Shown here piece by piece: positions 23,484 through 32,812 of a DNA stretch of 64,000 bases (within the stretch, counting starts at the first letter, position 1; each line of letters begins with the position of its first letter). The DNA lies in NCBI GenBank assembly GCA_964609465.1, contig CAZSSQ010000001.1, positions 1-64,000 on the forward strand. Reading direction: 5' to 3'. The notes beneath the pieces were generated by a model that saw nothing but the letters and a program-made list of their open reading frames with translations, did not search any database and had not been told where the DNA came from. The position numbers were made by a program, and so were the translations under genes. Source of the DNA: CAVSBT01 sp964609465 (GTDB lineage: Bacteria; Chloroflexota; Dehalococcoidia; DSTF01; JALHUB01).

Positions 23484-25196
23484 TTACCGGGCGGCCGCCT
23501 GTCTGCGGGCGACACTCTCCGCCCACGGCCGCTCCACGCGAGGGCCGGCGGCCTGCACCAACGGCGAGATAGCGTTGGGATTGGTCATGACGTTCACACA
23601 GGCCGGTCGGCCGCTGGCAAAGGCGCGCTCGATGGCCGGTATGACCTCTGAGGAGTCCTCTACGAACTCGCCGTAGACTCCGAACCCCTCGGCTGCCTTC
23701 TCGTAGCGGGTGGGGCCCAGCTCGGTGCCCACGACGCGGTTCTCGCCGTGCCTCACCACCTGCTGGTGCTTGGACATGCCCCACGCCTGGTCGTTGTTGA
23801 TGACGACGACGATGGGCAGGTTGTGGCGCACCGCCGTGTCGAACTCGCTGAAGTTGAGGCCGACGGAGCCATCGCCGGTCAGCACCAGCACGCGCTCCTT
23901 GGGGAAAGCCAGCTTGGCCGCCAGGCCGAATGGGATGCCTGTCCCCAGGCAGCCCAGGTAGCCGTGGCCGAGGTGCCGCCCCGGCCTTCGCGCCGAGCGG
24001 GCCAGCTCCGCCCAGACAAACGTCTCGCCGCCGTCAACCGCCAGCACCCCGCTATCGGCCATGAGGGCGCTGACATCGTGGGCCAGCCGGTAGGGATGGA
24101 TGGGGCGCTGGTTCGGCTCCAAGGCGCCGGCAAACATGCCCTCTATGGCGGATCGGGCCTGGCGGAGGCTCTCCACCCACTCGTTGCGTGGGGGGAAAGT
24201 GTGCCCCCGGGCTGCCCGGATGAGGGCGCGCAGGGTCTCACGGCAGTCCGCCACGATCCCAACGTCAATGTCGCGCCCTCGCCCGATCTCTGCTCCCTCA
24301 ATGTCCACCTGGATGAGCTTCGCCTCGGCGGGGATGGTAGCGCCCCGGGGGCCCGTGAACATCCCGAGCCTTGCGCCCAGAATCAGCACAACGTCGGGTG
24401 GGCCGGCCAGGGCCTGTGCGGCCCCCGTTACCTGAAAGCTTCCCAAGCCGAGCGGGCTATCCTCTGGCATCGCGCCGCGCGTAATCCCGTTCGCGCAGAC
24501 CGGGATGCTGGTGAGCTCTGCGAACTCCCGCAGCTCGTCGGTCGCGCGGGCGGACCAGACGCCGCGGCCAGCCATGATGAGGGGGTGCTCGGCCGCCGAT
24601 AGCATCGCCAGGGTCTTTTCGACGGCTTCCGGTGGTGGGGTCGGCGCCGCTTCCGGCTGGCAGGCCTCCGGGAAACGTATCTCCTCTTCCTCCACCTGAG
24701 CTCGCAGCACGTCAGCGGGAATCTCCAGGAAGACCGGCCCCGGCCGTCCGGCCGTGGCGTGGCGAAAGGCCGTGCTCACATACTCTGGGATGCGCTGTGG
24801 GTCCTGCACCAGGCGCGACCACTTGGTGATGGACTGCATGAGGGGCACGCCGTGCAGCTCTTGGAGGGGCATCAGCTCCTCCTCGGAGAGGCCATGGCGC
24901 CCACCCAGCACTAGCATGGGCACCGCGTCCATGTGGGCGTTGGCTACGGCGGTGACGACGTCGGTGACGCCGGGGCCGGCCGTCACCACGGCCACGCCGG
25001 GCTGGCCGGTGAGCCGGGCCCAGGCATCGGCCATGTGCCCTGCGGCCTGCTCGTGGCGCGTGTCGATGATGCGGATGCCGTGGTCGTGGCAGGCCTGGAA
25101 GATGGGGTCGATGTGACCACCGTGGAGGGCGAAGATGTTCTGCACGTCATGCCGTTCCAGCATCCTGACGAGCATCTCGCCGCCGTCGATCTTCAC
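23484..25196 (-). CDS. Thiamine-diphosphate-dependent enzyme, acetolactate-synthase-like
   Basis: 570 residues with the three-domain layout of the ALS/oxalyl-CoA decarboxylase/2-hydroxyacyl-CoA lyase family: N-terminal pyrimidine-binding domain with the catalytic Glu in RHEQAAGHMADA (about residue 48), a central Rossmann-like domain, and a C-terminal ThDP domain with GDGSVGLNFSE and VINNDQAWG (about 440-475). No quinone or FAD-specific mark is clear. It heads the minus-strand end of a catabolic group (alcohol dehydrogenase, aminotransferase upstream). It is not accompanied by an ilvN small subunit, so a true acetolactate synthase is unlikely; a C-C lyase or ligase on hydroxyacyl-CoA or 2-oxo acids is more probable. 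Confidence 0.82.
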   Translation of the reverse strand: MKIDGGEMLVRMLERHDVQNIFALHGGHIDPIFQACHDHGIRIIDTRHEQAAGHMADAWARLTGQPGVAVVTAGPGVTDVVTAVANAHMDAVPMLVLGGRHGLSEEELMPLQELHGVPLMQSITKWSRLVQDPQRIPEYVSTAFRHATAGRPGPVFLEIPADVLRAQVEEEEIRFPEACQPEAAPTPPPEAVEKTLAMLSAAEHPLIMAGRGVWSARATDELREFAELTSIPVCANGITRGAMPEDSPLGLGSFQVTGAAQALAGPPDVVLILGARLGMFTGPRGATIPAEAKLIQVDIEGAEIGRGRDIDVGIVADCRETLRALIRAARGHTFPPRNEWVESLRQARSAIEGMFAGALEPNQRPIHPYRLAHDVSALMADSGVLAVDGGETFVWAELARSARRPGRHLGHGYLGCLGTGIPFGLAAKLAFPKERVLVLTGDGSVGLNFSEFDTAVRHNLPIVVVINNDQAWGMSKHQQVVRHGENRVVGTELGPTRYEKAAEGFGVYGEFVEDSSEVIPAIERAFASGRPACVNVMTNPNAISPLVQAAGPRVERPWAESVARRQAAAR

Positions 25197-25245
25197 CGCG
25201 AACTCCTTCTCTAGATGGTGGCGAACTCTGTCCTCGCCCTGCCGC

Positions 25246-26280
25246 TCAGAGGTCCGGGCAGATCAGCACCTTATTGTGCAGGCTCCGGTCAGCGGACATC
25301 GCGGCGAAGGTAGCAGGCACCTCATCGAGGCCGATCCGCGCTGAGATGAGCGGCCCGATGTCCACCTCCCCCGATGCGATGAGGCCCGCCGCCTCCTCGA
25401 TTCCACCGGCTCCGCTGCCGTACGAGCCAATGACATGCTTCTCCGTGACCATCAACGCCAGCAGGTTGATTGAGTACGGCTCCCCGAACAGGCTCAGGAC
25501 CACCACGCGTCCACCGTAGCGGACGCTCGTCAGGCAGTCGTCCATGGCAGGGGCCACCCCCGCACACTCCAGCGCGACATCCACGCCCGCGGCGCCCGCA
25601 ATCTCCCTGACCTGGTCAGGGATGGGCCCTTCGGCAGGGTCGAGGACCCTCGCGCCCAGCACCCGTGCCAGCTCTCTGCGGCGATGGGCCGGCTCGGAGA
25701 CGATGACCATGCCTGCTTGTGCTTGCCCCGCAGCTATGACGCTCAGTGCGCCGATGGGGCCAGCCCCCGTGATGAGCACGCTCTCGCCTGGCCGTACCCC
25801 TCCCTGGCTGATGCCATGCCGGGCCACCGAGAAGGGCTCGGACATGGCGGTCTGGTCCGGAAGGCCATCCAGACCGATCTTAATGGCTCTGTTCGCTCGC
25901 GTGCACACGTACTCGGCGTAGGCGCCCGGGCGGTGGTAGCCAACACCCATGGTCATGGTGCAGCGCTCTTCCTGACCGGCCTGGCAGAGGTCGCACCGGC
26001 CGCAGGGCTGACCACCGGGATTAACGACTACCAACTCCCCGACCTCGAAGCCGCTCACCCCTCGACCCAGCGCCACGACTTCCCCGGTGCACTCATGGCC
26101 CATAATGGGGCTGAGGTCTCCGCCGAGGCGGCCGCCCGCCCCATGCTCGTACTCGTGGAGGTCGCTCCCGCAGATGCCGCAGTAGCGTACACGCAGCTTC
26201 AAGTCGCCGGGCAGAGGCTCGGGCTCCGGCGCGTCGATGAGCTCCAGCCGGCGCACTCCGGTCATGGCCACGGCTCTCAT
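25246..26280 (-). CDS. Zinc-dependent alcohol/polyol dehydrogenase (MDR family)
   Basis: 344-residue medium-chain dehydrogenase. Catalytic Zn ligands are Cys37 (CGICGSD) and His62-Glu63 (GHE); the structural Zn site has Cys 93, 96, 99 and 107 (CGRCDLCQAGQEERC). The nucleotide-binding motif GAGPIGAL is near residue 170, preferring NAD(H) by similarity to 2,3-butanediol and sorbitol dehydrogenases. It lies between the ThDP enzyme and the aminotransferase, all on the minus strand with 50-100-base gaps. It would interconvert a secondary alcohol and a ketone; the substrate is unknown. Confidence 0.88.
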   Translation of the reverse strand: MRAVAMTGVRRLELIDAPEPEPLPGDLKLRVRYCGICGSDLHEYEHGAGGRLGGDLSPIMGHECTGEVVALGRGVSGFEVGELVVVNPGGQPCGRCDLCQAGQEERCTMTMGVGYHRPGAYAEYVCTRANRAIKIGLDGLPDQTAMSEPFSVARHGISQGGVRPGESVLITGAGPIGALSVIAAGQAQAGMVIVSEPAHRRRELARVLGARVLDPAEGPIPDQVREIAGAAGVDVALECAGVAPAMDDCLTSVRYGGRVVVLSLFGEPYSINLLALMVTEKHVIGSYGSGAGGIEEAAGLIASGEVDIGPLISARIGLDEVPATFAAMSADRSLHNKVLICPDL

Positions 26281-26383
26281 GGCATACCTTCCCCCGGCGC
26301 GCGTCTGTTGCTTCCGCCGCCCGGCTAGACGGTGGGGCCTCTGGATGGCGTCCGTCGCCCTCTGCGTCCCCGCCGCTACCTGT

Positions 26384-27631
26384 CTACCCCCCGAACTTGT
26401 CCTTCACCACCTTGAAGGCGCCCTCCGTGGCCACCAGCGCCTCGTCGATGTCGGCCTCGCCGTGGGCGGCGCAGAGGAACCAGTTGTGGAATGGGGCGAG
26501 GAAGACGCCCCGGCGGGCGCACTCGCCGGCCCACACGCGGCTGCGCTGGAAGCCGTCGTCGTAGTCGAAGGTGAGGAAGGGGATTGCTGGCGGCCCCGAC
26601 TGGGTGATGCGGAGCCCCAGCGACCGCGCTTGCTGGTAGAGGCCCTCCCGGAAGCGCTTCCCTGCCACATCCATCTGCTCGATGCCGCCCTCATCGCGCA
26701 GGGCATTGATGGTGGCGACGGCGGCGGCCATGGAGACGGCGGCGGTGAAGAAGGACCCGGTGAAGTAGACCTGTTGGGCCGACTCGCGCAGCTCCTCGCG
26801 GCCGAGCACGGCAGAGATTGCGTAGCCGTTGGCCATGGCCTTCGAGTAGCAGGTCAGGTCCGGCTGGAGGCCCACGACCTCGCCGGAGCCGCCCAGGTGG
26901 AGGCGGAAACCACCCCTGACGTCGTCCAGGACGAGCACGATGCCCTCCCGGTCGCAGAGGGAACGCACCCCGTCGTGGAAGCCCGGCGCTGGCATCTCCT
27001 CGTTGTGGAAGACGTCATGCCGGAAGGGGCAGAGGATGATGGCGGCGACCTCCCCCCGGTGCTCGTTCGCTACCCGCCGCAGGTCCTCAGAATTGTTGTA
27101 CTCGAAGGTAAGGGTGTCCATGCGCTCGCCGTCGGTGGTGCCAGCGGGGTTGGGCGTGCACCAGGGGTGGCTGCCGTGATAAGCGCCCTCGGCCATGATC
27201 ACCTTGTTGCGGCCGGTGTGGGCGCGGGCGACGGCGATGGACCAACTGGTGGCGTCAGAGCCGTTCTTGCCGAAGACGGCCCATCCAGCCCACGGCGTGA
27301 TGGAGATCAGGAGCTCCGCCAGATCCACCCAGCGCTCGCTGGGCATGTTCGGACAGTCGAGCTGTTCAAGCTGGGCGCGCACCGCCTTCTCGACTCGGGG
27401 GTGCTGGTGCCCGAGGACGATGGGCCCGTACGAGCACATGAAGTCGATGTACTCGTTACCGTCGACATCCCAGATCCGGCAGCCCTTGCCCCGAGCCAGG
27501 AAGTTCGGGTAGGACCCGGGGCTGAGCAATTGGGGGCTCTGGTGACCGTAGATGCCACCGGGGACGACGCGGTTGGCGCGTTCCAGCAGCGCTTCACTGC
27601 GGTCGAACGTGTAGAGCTTCTCAGGTGACAT
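26384..27631 (-). CDS. Class III PLP aminotransferase / GSA-aminomutase-like
   Basis: 415 residues. N-terminal VPGGIYGHQSP and DVDGNEYIDFMCSYG are typical of glutamate-1-semialdehyde aminomutase and related aminotransferases. The PLP lysine is in CYSKAMANGY (about residue 276), and the cofactor-ring Asp in VLVLDDVRGGFR (about 235). Length fits the family. The catabolic context (next to a dehydrogenase and ThDP enzyme, no haem genes) argues against hemL and for an amine or omega-amino acid transaminase. Gene is 140 bases from the thiolase gene. Confidence 0.83.
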   Translation of the reverse strand: MSPEKLYTFDRSEALLERANRVVPGGIYGHQSPQLLSPGSYPNFLARGKGCRIWDVDGNEYIDFMCSYGPIVLGHQHPRVEKAVRAQLEQLDCPNMPSERWVDLAELLISITPWAGWAVFGKNGSDATSWSIAVARAHTGRNKVIMAEGAYHGSHPWCTPNPAGTTDGERMDTLTFEYNNSEDLRRVANEHRGEVAAIILCPFRHDVFHNEEMPAPGFHDGVRSLCDREGIVLVLDDVRGGFRLHLGGSGEVVGLQPDLTCYSKAMANGYAISAVLGREELRESAQQVYFTGSFFTAAVSMAAAVATINALRDEGGIEQMDVAGKRFREGLYQQARSLGLRITQSGPPAIPFLTFDYDDGFQRSRVWAGECARRGVFLAPFHNWFLCAAHGEADIDEALVATEGAFKVVKDKFGG

Positions 27632-27773
27632 AGAGCACCTTCCTCAGTGGATACTCGGCGGGTATTCTTTCCCCGTCCCGGCTTCATACTGCTGTCCAGC
27701 CGGGGCCAATCGACCATCCAGGGGCGGGCGTAGCATCCCAGCGGTTCTGGGCGGGGCTGCCCCTCTGTCTGGG

Positions 27774-28952
27774 CTAGCTAGGACGCCCAAAGACGGCCAC
27801 CGAAGCCGTGAAGGAGCCCGGGCGGCCACCCAGGTTATGCGTGATGCCGATGTCCGCCTTCTTGAGCTGGCGCGGCCCCGCCCGGCCCAGAAGCTGGTTG
27901 TACACCTCGTAGATCATGCGCAGGCCGCTGGCCCCGATGGGATGGCCGAAGCACTTGAGGCCGCCATCGGGGTTCACGGGCAGGTCGCCCTCGCCCAGGG
28001 TGAAAGACCCGGCCTCCACGTCCTCGCGTGCCTTGCCGCGGGGGCTGAAGCCCAAGTCCTCATAGATGATGAGCTCGGTGATGGTAAAGCAGTCGTGCAC
28101 CTCGGCTAAGTCTATCTCCTGCCGGGGGTTGCGGATGCCGGACTCCTCATAGGCGCGCTGGGCGGCGGCCAGGTTCTCCGGGAAGTGGACGAAGTCGTAG
28201 TCGTCCAGCAGCAGGCCCTGCATTCCGCCCACGGCGACTCCCAGACCCTTCACCAGGATGTAGTCCCGACCCATGCTCCGGGCGATGTCCGGCCGGGTGA
28301 TAATGGCGGCAGCGGCGCCGTCGCTGACCCCGCAGCAGTCGAAGAGGCCGAGGGGCCAGGCGATCATGGGCGCCTTGAGAGCCTGCTCCACCGTGATCTC
28401 CCGTCGCAGGTGGGCCTTGGGGTGCAGGCAGCCGTTGTGGTGGTTCTTGACGGCGATCTGCGCCAGGATGCGCTTCCCCTCCTCGTAGGGGATGCCGTAA
28501 TGGTGGAAGTAGCGGGTGGCGGCGAAGGCGAACTGGGCCGGCGGCGGTACTGCCGGGTCCACCTCCGTTGAGGGCGGCCGAGCCATGGCCAGGCCCGTGA
28601 AGCCGGAGTCCTTGAGCTTCTCCACCCCGGCGGCCAGCGCAACATCGTAGATGCCAGCGGCCACGGCGTAGCAGGCGTTGCGGAAGGCGTCGGTGGCGGT
28701 GGCGCAGGCGTTCTCGACTCGGGTGATGGGTATGTAGTTGAGCTTGAGGGCTTGGGCCAGGGGCTGGCCGGTGCTGAAGCTACCGACGGTGCCCAGCCAG
28801 GCAGCCTGGATGTCGCTGGGGCCAACGCCGGCGTCCTCGTAGGCCTCGTAGCAGGCCTCTACCAGGAGGTCCAGGCCATCTACGTCCCAGCGCTCCCCGA
28901 ACTTGGTGCACCCCATGCCGACGATGGCGACCCTATCCTTAATCCCCTCCAT
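27774..28952 (-). CDS. Thiolase-superfamily protein (SCP-x/Ltp type)
   Basis: 392 residues from the ATG at 28950-28952; an upstream frame extension to 29099 overlaps the neighbouring gene and is not conserved-looking. Active-site Cys83 (VENACATATDAF) and the HPIGASG motif near residue 345 are present. The second thiolase Cys near the C terminus is missing: the place reads THNLGGRPGS. This is the pattern of SCP-x and Ltp-type proteins, some of which act as retro-aldolases with a DUF35 partner. A DUF35 domain is fused to the product of the very next upstream gene, 17 bases away, so the two almost surely form one complex. Confidence 0.82.
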   Translation of the reverse strand: MEGIKDRVAIVGMGCTKFGERWDVDGLDLLVEACYEAYEDAGVGPSDIQAAWLGTVGSFSTGQPLAQALKLNYIPITRVENACATATDAFRNACYAVAAGIYDVALAAGVEKLKDSGFTGLAMARPPSTEVDPAVPPPAQFAFAATRYFHHYGIPYEEGKRILAQIAVKNHHNGCLHPKAHLRREITVEQALKAPMIAWPLGLFDCCGVSDGAAAAIITRPDIARSMGRDYILVKGLGVAVGGMQGLLLDDYDFVHFPENLAAAQRAYEESGIRNPRQEIDLAEVHDCFTITELIIYEDLGFSPRGKAREDVEAGSFTLGEGDLPVNPDGGLKCFGHPIGASGLRMIYEVYNQLLGRAGPRQLKKADIGITHNLGGRPGSFTASVAVFGRPS

Positions 28953-28969
28953 GATCTCGCACCTTCCCT

Positions 28970-30376
28970 CTAGGCCCTCACTGGCATGGACTTCCAGTAG
29001 TAGTTGTGGATGCCTCCCACCGTGTGCAACTTGCGGAAGGTCATCTCCACGGGCATGCCGATCTTGATGTCGTCGATCTCGCGGTCCGTCATCATGCACA
29101 TCATGCGCCCGCCGCCGTCGAAATTGATGATCGTGATGACGAGGGGCACGTCCACGGTGCCGGCCACGTAGTCCATGGAGTAGGTGAACACCTCCGCCAG
29201 CCGGTCTGACAGCCGTACGGCCTCGAAAGAGTCCTTGCTCTGGCAGCGGACGCAGACGCGCTGCGGCGGGTACTGGATGTAGCCGCAGCTCAGGCAGCGG
29301 CTGCCGTGGAGCCGCAGGGTCCGGTCCGCCTCTCGCCAGAGGGCGGTGACGGAGGGCGTCGCGGGCGGGGGACGGCGGGCGGCCGCAGTGGGCAGCAGCG
29401 ACCGCCAGCGGCTGTACTCATCGTAGCTCTTGAGGAGGGTCTTGGACTCCAGGTGGCTGCGGACGCCGCGGCGGTTGTCCCCTGCGGCGGCGACGCCGTC
29501 GCAGGTTCGAAGCGAGAGGACGTCGCAGCCGTCGCCATAGCTGGCTACCAGGATGCGCTCTTTGGGGCCGGCTTCCTCCAGCGCCGACGCCAGCAGCAGA
29601 AGCGGGAAGGCGGCGCCGACATTGCCGACCCGCCCATACAGGGGGTCCTGCACCTGCCCTTCCTGGAACCCCATCTTGGCGCCGAGCTGGGCATGGCGAC
29701 GGGCGTCCGTCGAATGATAGACGGCCTTGTTGATGTCCTGGGGTGTCAGTTTTTGCTGCGACAGGAAGGCGCTCACCGCCTCGGGAATGACCCGCTGATA
29801 GCCACCCTCGATGACGAAGCGGTCTTCCCAGGAGCGCACGAACTGATCGTCCTGGGAGCGCCACACGTCGAGCATGCTGTCGGTGAGGGAGTAGCTGCCC
29901 TCGATCTCGGCTATGACGCTGTCGGCCGACAGAAGGAGGGCAGCGGCGCCATCGCCCATCGAGGGCTCAAGCGGGTCCCCTGGGGCCGCCATCCGGCAGT
30001 CGGCCGCCGTCACCAGCACCTGCTGGGCTCTGCCCGCCTCGATGGCATCGATGGCCATGCGGACGGCGGTGGTGCCGGCGCGCAGGACGCTGGTGATGTC
30101 GGCGCTGTAGATGTCGCGGCGCAGGTCCAGGGCGGCGGCTATGGTGGCTGCGCCCTGCTTCTCCTGGTAGGGCGGCGTGGTGGTGGCGAACAGCACGCCG
30201 TCGACCTGGGAGCGGTCGTGGCCGCGCAGGCAATCGGTGCCCGCCGCCACGGCCATGGTGATGCTGTCCTCGTCGAAGTTGGCCACTGCCTTCTCGGCGG
30301 GGTAGCTCCAGCCGGCGCTCCCCTTGCCCAGGCGGTACTTGGGGATATACGCCCCGAATGAACGGATACCAACCAT
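28970..30376 (-). CDS. HMG-CoA-synthase-like domain fused to DUF35 OB-fold/zinc-ribbon domain
   Basis: 468 residues. Residues 1-300 have the archaeal-type HMG-CoA synthase/KAS III fold (GAYIPKYR at the start, AGTTAV near 100, APGDPLEPSMGDGAAALLLS near 150). The catalytic Cys expected before the AGT motif is Leu98 (TSVLRAGT), while a His (KAVYHST, about 217) is kept. Residues about 350-465 form a DUF35 domain: zinc ribbon Cys 361, 364, 375, 378 (CLSCGY, CVRC) and an OB-fold. In archaeal mevalonate synthesis thiolase, HMGCS and DUF35 are three proteins in one complex; here two are fused and the Cys is lost, so the protein is probably not a true HMG-CoA synthase. Confidence 0.82.
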   Translation of the reverse strand: MVGIRSFGAYIPKYRLGKGSAGWSYPAEKAVANFDEDSITMAVAAGTDCLRGHDRSQVDGVLFATTTPPYQEKQGAATIAAALDLRRDIYSADITSVLRAGTTAVRMAIDAIEAGRAQQVLVTAADCRMAAPGDPLEPSMGDGAAALLLSADSVIAEIEGSYSLTDSMLDVWRSQDDQFVRSWEDRFVIEGGYQRVIPEAVSAFLSQQKLTPQDINKAVYHSTDARRHAQLGAKMGFQEGQVQDPLYGRVGNVGAAFPLLLLASALEEAGPKERILVASYGDGCDVLSLRTCDGVAAAGDNRRGVRSHLESKTLLKSYDEYSRWRSLLPTAAARRPPPATPSVTALWREADRTLRLHGSRCLSCGYIQYPPQRVCVRCQSKDSFEAVRLSDRLAEVFTYSMDYVAGTVDVPLVITIINFDGGGRMMCMMTDREIDDIKIGMPVEMTFRKLHTVGGIHNYYWKSMPVRA

Positions 30377-30417
30377 AGCTCTTCTACCTCTGATTCCGCC
30401 GCTGGTTCGCTACAACC

Positions 30418-31224
30418 CTATTCTGGGGCTCGCCTTCTGTCAATGGGGCTGGCCTCCGCGGGCGGGCGCGACGTGTTGGCCCCTGGTCGGCGGGGCCCCC
30501 AGACGGCCACGATCATGTCGCCCGCGGCCGGGCAGCGGCGGGCGACGCCGTCCAGCATGGTCATGGCGGCCCAGCCCAGGCGTGGGGGCAGCCGGTTGAC
30601 TATCAGGCGCCAGGGGTGGAAGTGATGGAGAAGGGAGACGCCGTAGCAACGCTCGAGGGCGAAGGGGCGGCCGCCCAGCGACTGCACGTAGGCCAGGTCT
30701 CCTCGCACGGTGTGCGTGGGCGGCGGCTCCCAGTAGGGGCGGCCGGCGGGCCCTGGGGCACCCAGAGCTCGTTCGATGGCGTGGATGCCGCGCCCCAGGC
30801 GTCGGGAGAGGGCATCGAAGTTCGCCAGGGCGATGACCAGGCGGCCGTCGGGCCGGAGGATGCGGGCCGCCTCCTCCATGAAGGCGGCCTGGTCGGCGAA
30901 GTGGTCCAGGGAGCCCTTACAGAGCACGCGGTCGAACGAGCCATCGCGGAAGGGGAGGGCCTCGGCGATGCCGCGCACCATGACCGCCTGCTGGTCGAAG
31001 CCCTGCCATCGGCCCAGGCCCAGCATGTGGCCGGAGGCCTCCAGGCCCCAGGCCTCCCAGCCGGCCTCTCCCAGGCGAGCGGCCAGCGCGCCGCTCCCGC
31101 AGGCCACGTCCAGCACCCGGCCTGCGGGCCGCCTCGCGACCTCATCCAAGACGGCCTGGTCCGTACGCTGGTGGTAGAAGAGGCTGTCGCGTCCGGTGTC
31201 GGCGCCCGGCTCGAAGTCCTCCAT
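30418..31224 (-). CDS. Class I SAM-dependent methyltransferase
   Basis: 268 residues from the ATG at 31222-31224. The SAM-binding motif I is VLDVACGSGALAARLG (about residues 35-50), followed by the acidic residue at the end of strand 2 (WGLEAS) and LPFRDGSFDRVLC. The C-terminal part contains a His-rich LLHHFHPW. A TTG at 31284 with GGAGG five bases upstream is an alternative start adding 20 residues; a longer frame to 31470 would overlap the divergent aldolase gene and is rejected. It is 41 bases downstream-adjacent to the HMGCS/DUF35 gene start. Acceptor unknown (ubiquinone/menaquinone-type or small molecule). Confidence 0.8.
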   Translation of the reverse strand: MEDFEPGADTGRDSLFYHQRTDQAVLDEVARRPAGRVLDVACGSGALAARLGEAGWEAWGLEASGHMLGLGRWQGFDQQAVMVRGIAEALPFRDGSFDRVLCKGSLDHFADQAAFMEEAARILRPDGRLVIALANFDALSRRLGRGIHAIERALGAPGPAGRPYWEPPPTHTVRGDLAYVQSLGGRPFALERCYGVSLLHHFHPWRLIVNRLPPRLGWAAMTMLDGVARRCPAAGDMIVAVWGPRRPGANTSRPPAEASPIDRRRAPE

Positions 31225-31456
31225 GCGGTAGTCAAGGTCAACGTCCGGGGGTACTGGGGCCCCGCTCGGTGATGGTGGCGACAAGCGGTCCTCCGGCGTG
31301 CTCGCACGGCAGCAGGTACTGGAGGATTGTACGACATAAGAGTGAGAGGGCTCCAATCGAAGTCGCAGCGCAGCCCGCCCGGCGCCCTGAACGACAGAGC
31401 CATCCGCTGGACGCGAGACAGCCATCGATCTAGCATGCGGGCAGAGGAGGAACACG

Positions 31457-32260
31457 ATGCGCGAGAACACCGTCAGACGGCTCTGGTCTCAAGGCAAGCC
31501 CACCGTGGGCGCCTGGTTGAGCATACCGGACAGCTTCTCGGCCGAGGTGATGGCCCACATCGGCTTCGACTGGCTCTGCATCGACATGCAGCACGGCGTC
31601 ATCGACTACAGCCAGGCCGTCCCCATGCTCCAGGCCATCTCCACCACGGACGTTATCCCGCTGGCGCGGGTGCCATGGAATGAACCCTCGATCATCATGA
31701 AGATGCTGGACGCCGGCGCCTGGGGGGTAGTGGTGCCGCTCATCAATACGCGTGCCGAGGCCGAGGCTGCCGTCGCCGCCTGCCGCTATCCGCCTCTGGG
31801 CATCCGCAGCTTTGGGCCTACCCGCGTCTCCGTGTATGCCGGAGTGGACTACGCTAGCCGGGCCAACGACGAGGTGCTCTGCATCGTCATGATCGAGACG
31901 AGGAAGGCGCTGGAGAACCTGGACGACATCATGAGCGTGCCCGGCGTCGATGCCTGCTACATCGGCCCCGCCGACCTGAGCCTGGCCCTGGGCCTCCCGC
32001 CGCGGACCGACAGCGACGAGCCGGCGCACGTGGCAGCCGTGGCTCGCATCCTGGATTCGGCCCGGCGCCACGGGGTGGTGGGCGGCATCCACACCGGGAG
32101 CCCCGCTTTCGCCGCCCGCTGCATCGAGCAGGGCTTCCAGATGGTGACGCTGACCTCGGACGCGGCCTGCATGGGCAGGGGCGCCTGGCGGGAGCTTCAG
32201 GATTTGCGTGAGCTGACGAAGACGCAAGCAGGCGCCCCGCCTGCCATCGAGGAAGTCTGA
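31457..32260 (+). CDS. HpcH/HpaI-family class II aldolase
   Basis: 267-residue metal-dependent aldolase of the 2-keto-3-deoxy-rhamnonate / 4-hydroxy-2-oxoheptanedioate family. The conserved His is in CIDMQHG (about residue 50), the Arg in LARVPW (about 74), and the metal ligands Glu (VMIETRKALE, about 146) and Asp (GPADLSLALG, about 173). GGAGG lies 9 bases before the ATG. Divergent from the methyltransferase gene. It would cleave or form a C-C bond with pyruvate or an aldehyde; it may work with the ThDP enzyme and dehydrogenase in sugar-acid or aromatic breakdown. Confidence 0.88.
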   Translation: MRENTVRRLWSQGKPTVGAWLSIPDSFSAEVMAHIGFDWLCIDMQHGVIDYSQAVPMLQAISTTDVIPLARVPWNEPSIIMKMLDAGAWGVVVPLINTRAEAEAAVAACRYPPLGIRSFGPTRVSVYAGVDYASRANDEVLCIVMIETRKALENLDDIMSVPGVDACYIGPADLSLALGLPPRTDSDEPAHVAAVARILDSARRHGVVGGIHTGSPAFAARCIEQGFQMVTLTSDAACMGRGAWRELQDLRELTKTQAGAPPAIEEV

Positions 32261-32371
32261 GGCGGCTCAGGTTGAGGGAACGCAGGGGTTTGGCAGCAGC
32301 CACGGCCTCGGCGTCTTCTTGTTCCGAGGTTTCTGGCCTGTGCCAGCAAGGGACGTAGGAGGGCGAGGAGC

Positions 32372-32812
32372 ATGCTGTGTCCGCGATGCAACGTCGAGCT
32401 ACAGATCGAACAGCACCATGGTATCGAGGTGGACCACTGTCCGTCCTGTAACGGCCGCTGGCTGGACCACCACGAGCTGGATCAGCTAGAGGCCACCGTC
32501 GCCTCCGAGGAGGAGCGAAGGGCCACCATTGTCTACTCCCCCCGGCCCAGCGAACTGGCCTGCCCCAAGTGCGGCAAGCAGATGACGGCCTTCAACTACC
32601 GCGCCTACAACCTGGAGATCGACACCTGCGAGGACGAGCACGGTTTCTGGCTCGATGCCGGCGAGGAGGGGCGCGTCCGCGACGTCGTCGAGGAGCGCGT
32701 CCGCGGTCTGGCCCGCGCCGCCCCTGCCGAAAGGGCCTGGGATCAGTTTCTCGCCGGCATGGGGCGGAAGTCGGTCTGGGACCAGATCAAGGGTATCTTC
32801 CGCGGTCGGTGA
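32372..32812 (+). CDS. Double zinc-ribbon (zf-TFIIB-like) protein
   Basis: 146 residues with two zf-TFIIB repeats. The first has Cys 3, 6, 23 and 26 and the typical C-x2-C-x-G-x-WLD ending. The second has Cys 64 and 67 but its closing pair is changed: CEDEHGFWLD, so Cys86 and probably His90 bind the metal. The C-terminal third is a charged helix. Such small cytoplasmic proteins are common but of unknown function. GGAGG precedes the ATG. Its 3' end overlaps that of the convergent flippase-like gene by 26 bases. Confidence 0.8.
   Translation: MLCPRCNVELQIEQHHGIEVDHCPSCNGRWLDHHELDQLEATVASEEERRATIVYSPRPSELACPKCGKQMTAFNYRAYNLEIDTCEDEHGFWLDAGEEGRVRDVVEERVRGLARAAPAERAWDQFLAGMGRKSVWDQIKGIFRGR

Noticed and set aside
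23484..25196. ilvB acetolactate synthase
   Set aside because: No small subunit and no ilv genes nearby; ilvD is 33 kb away. The broader ThDP family name is safer.
26384..27631. hemL (glutamate-1-semialdehyde aminomutase)
   Set aside because: The fold fits but no haem gene is near and the context is catabolic; kept as a general class III aminotransferase.
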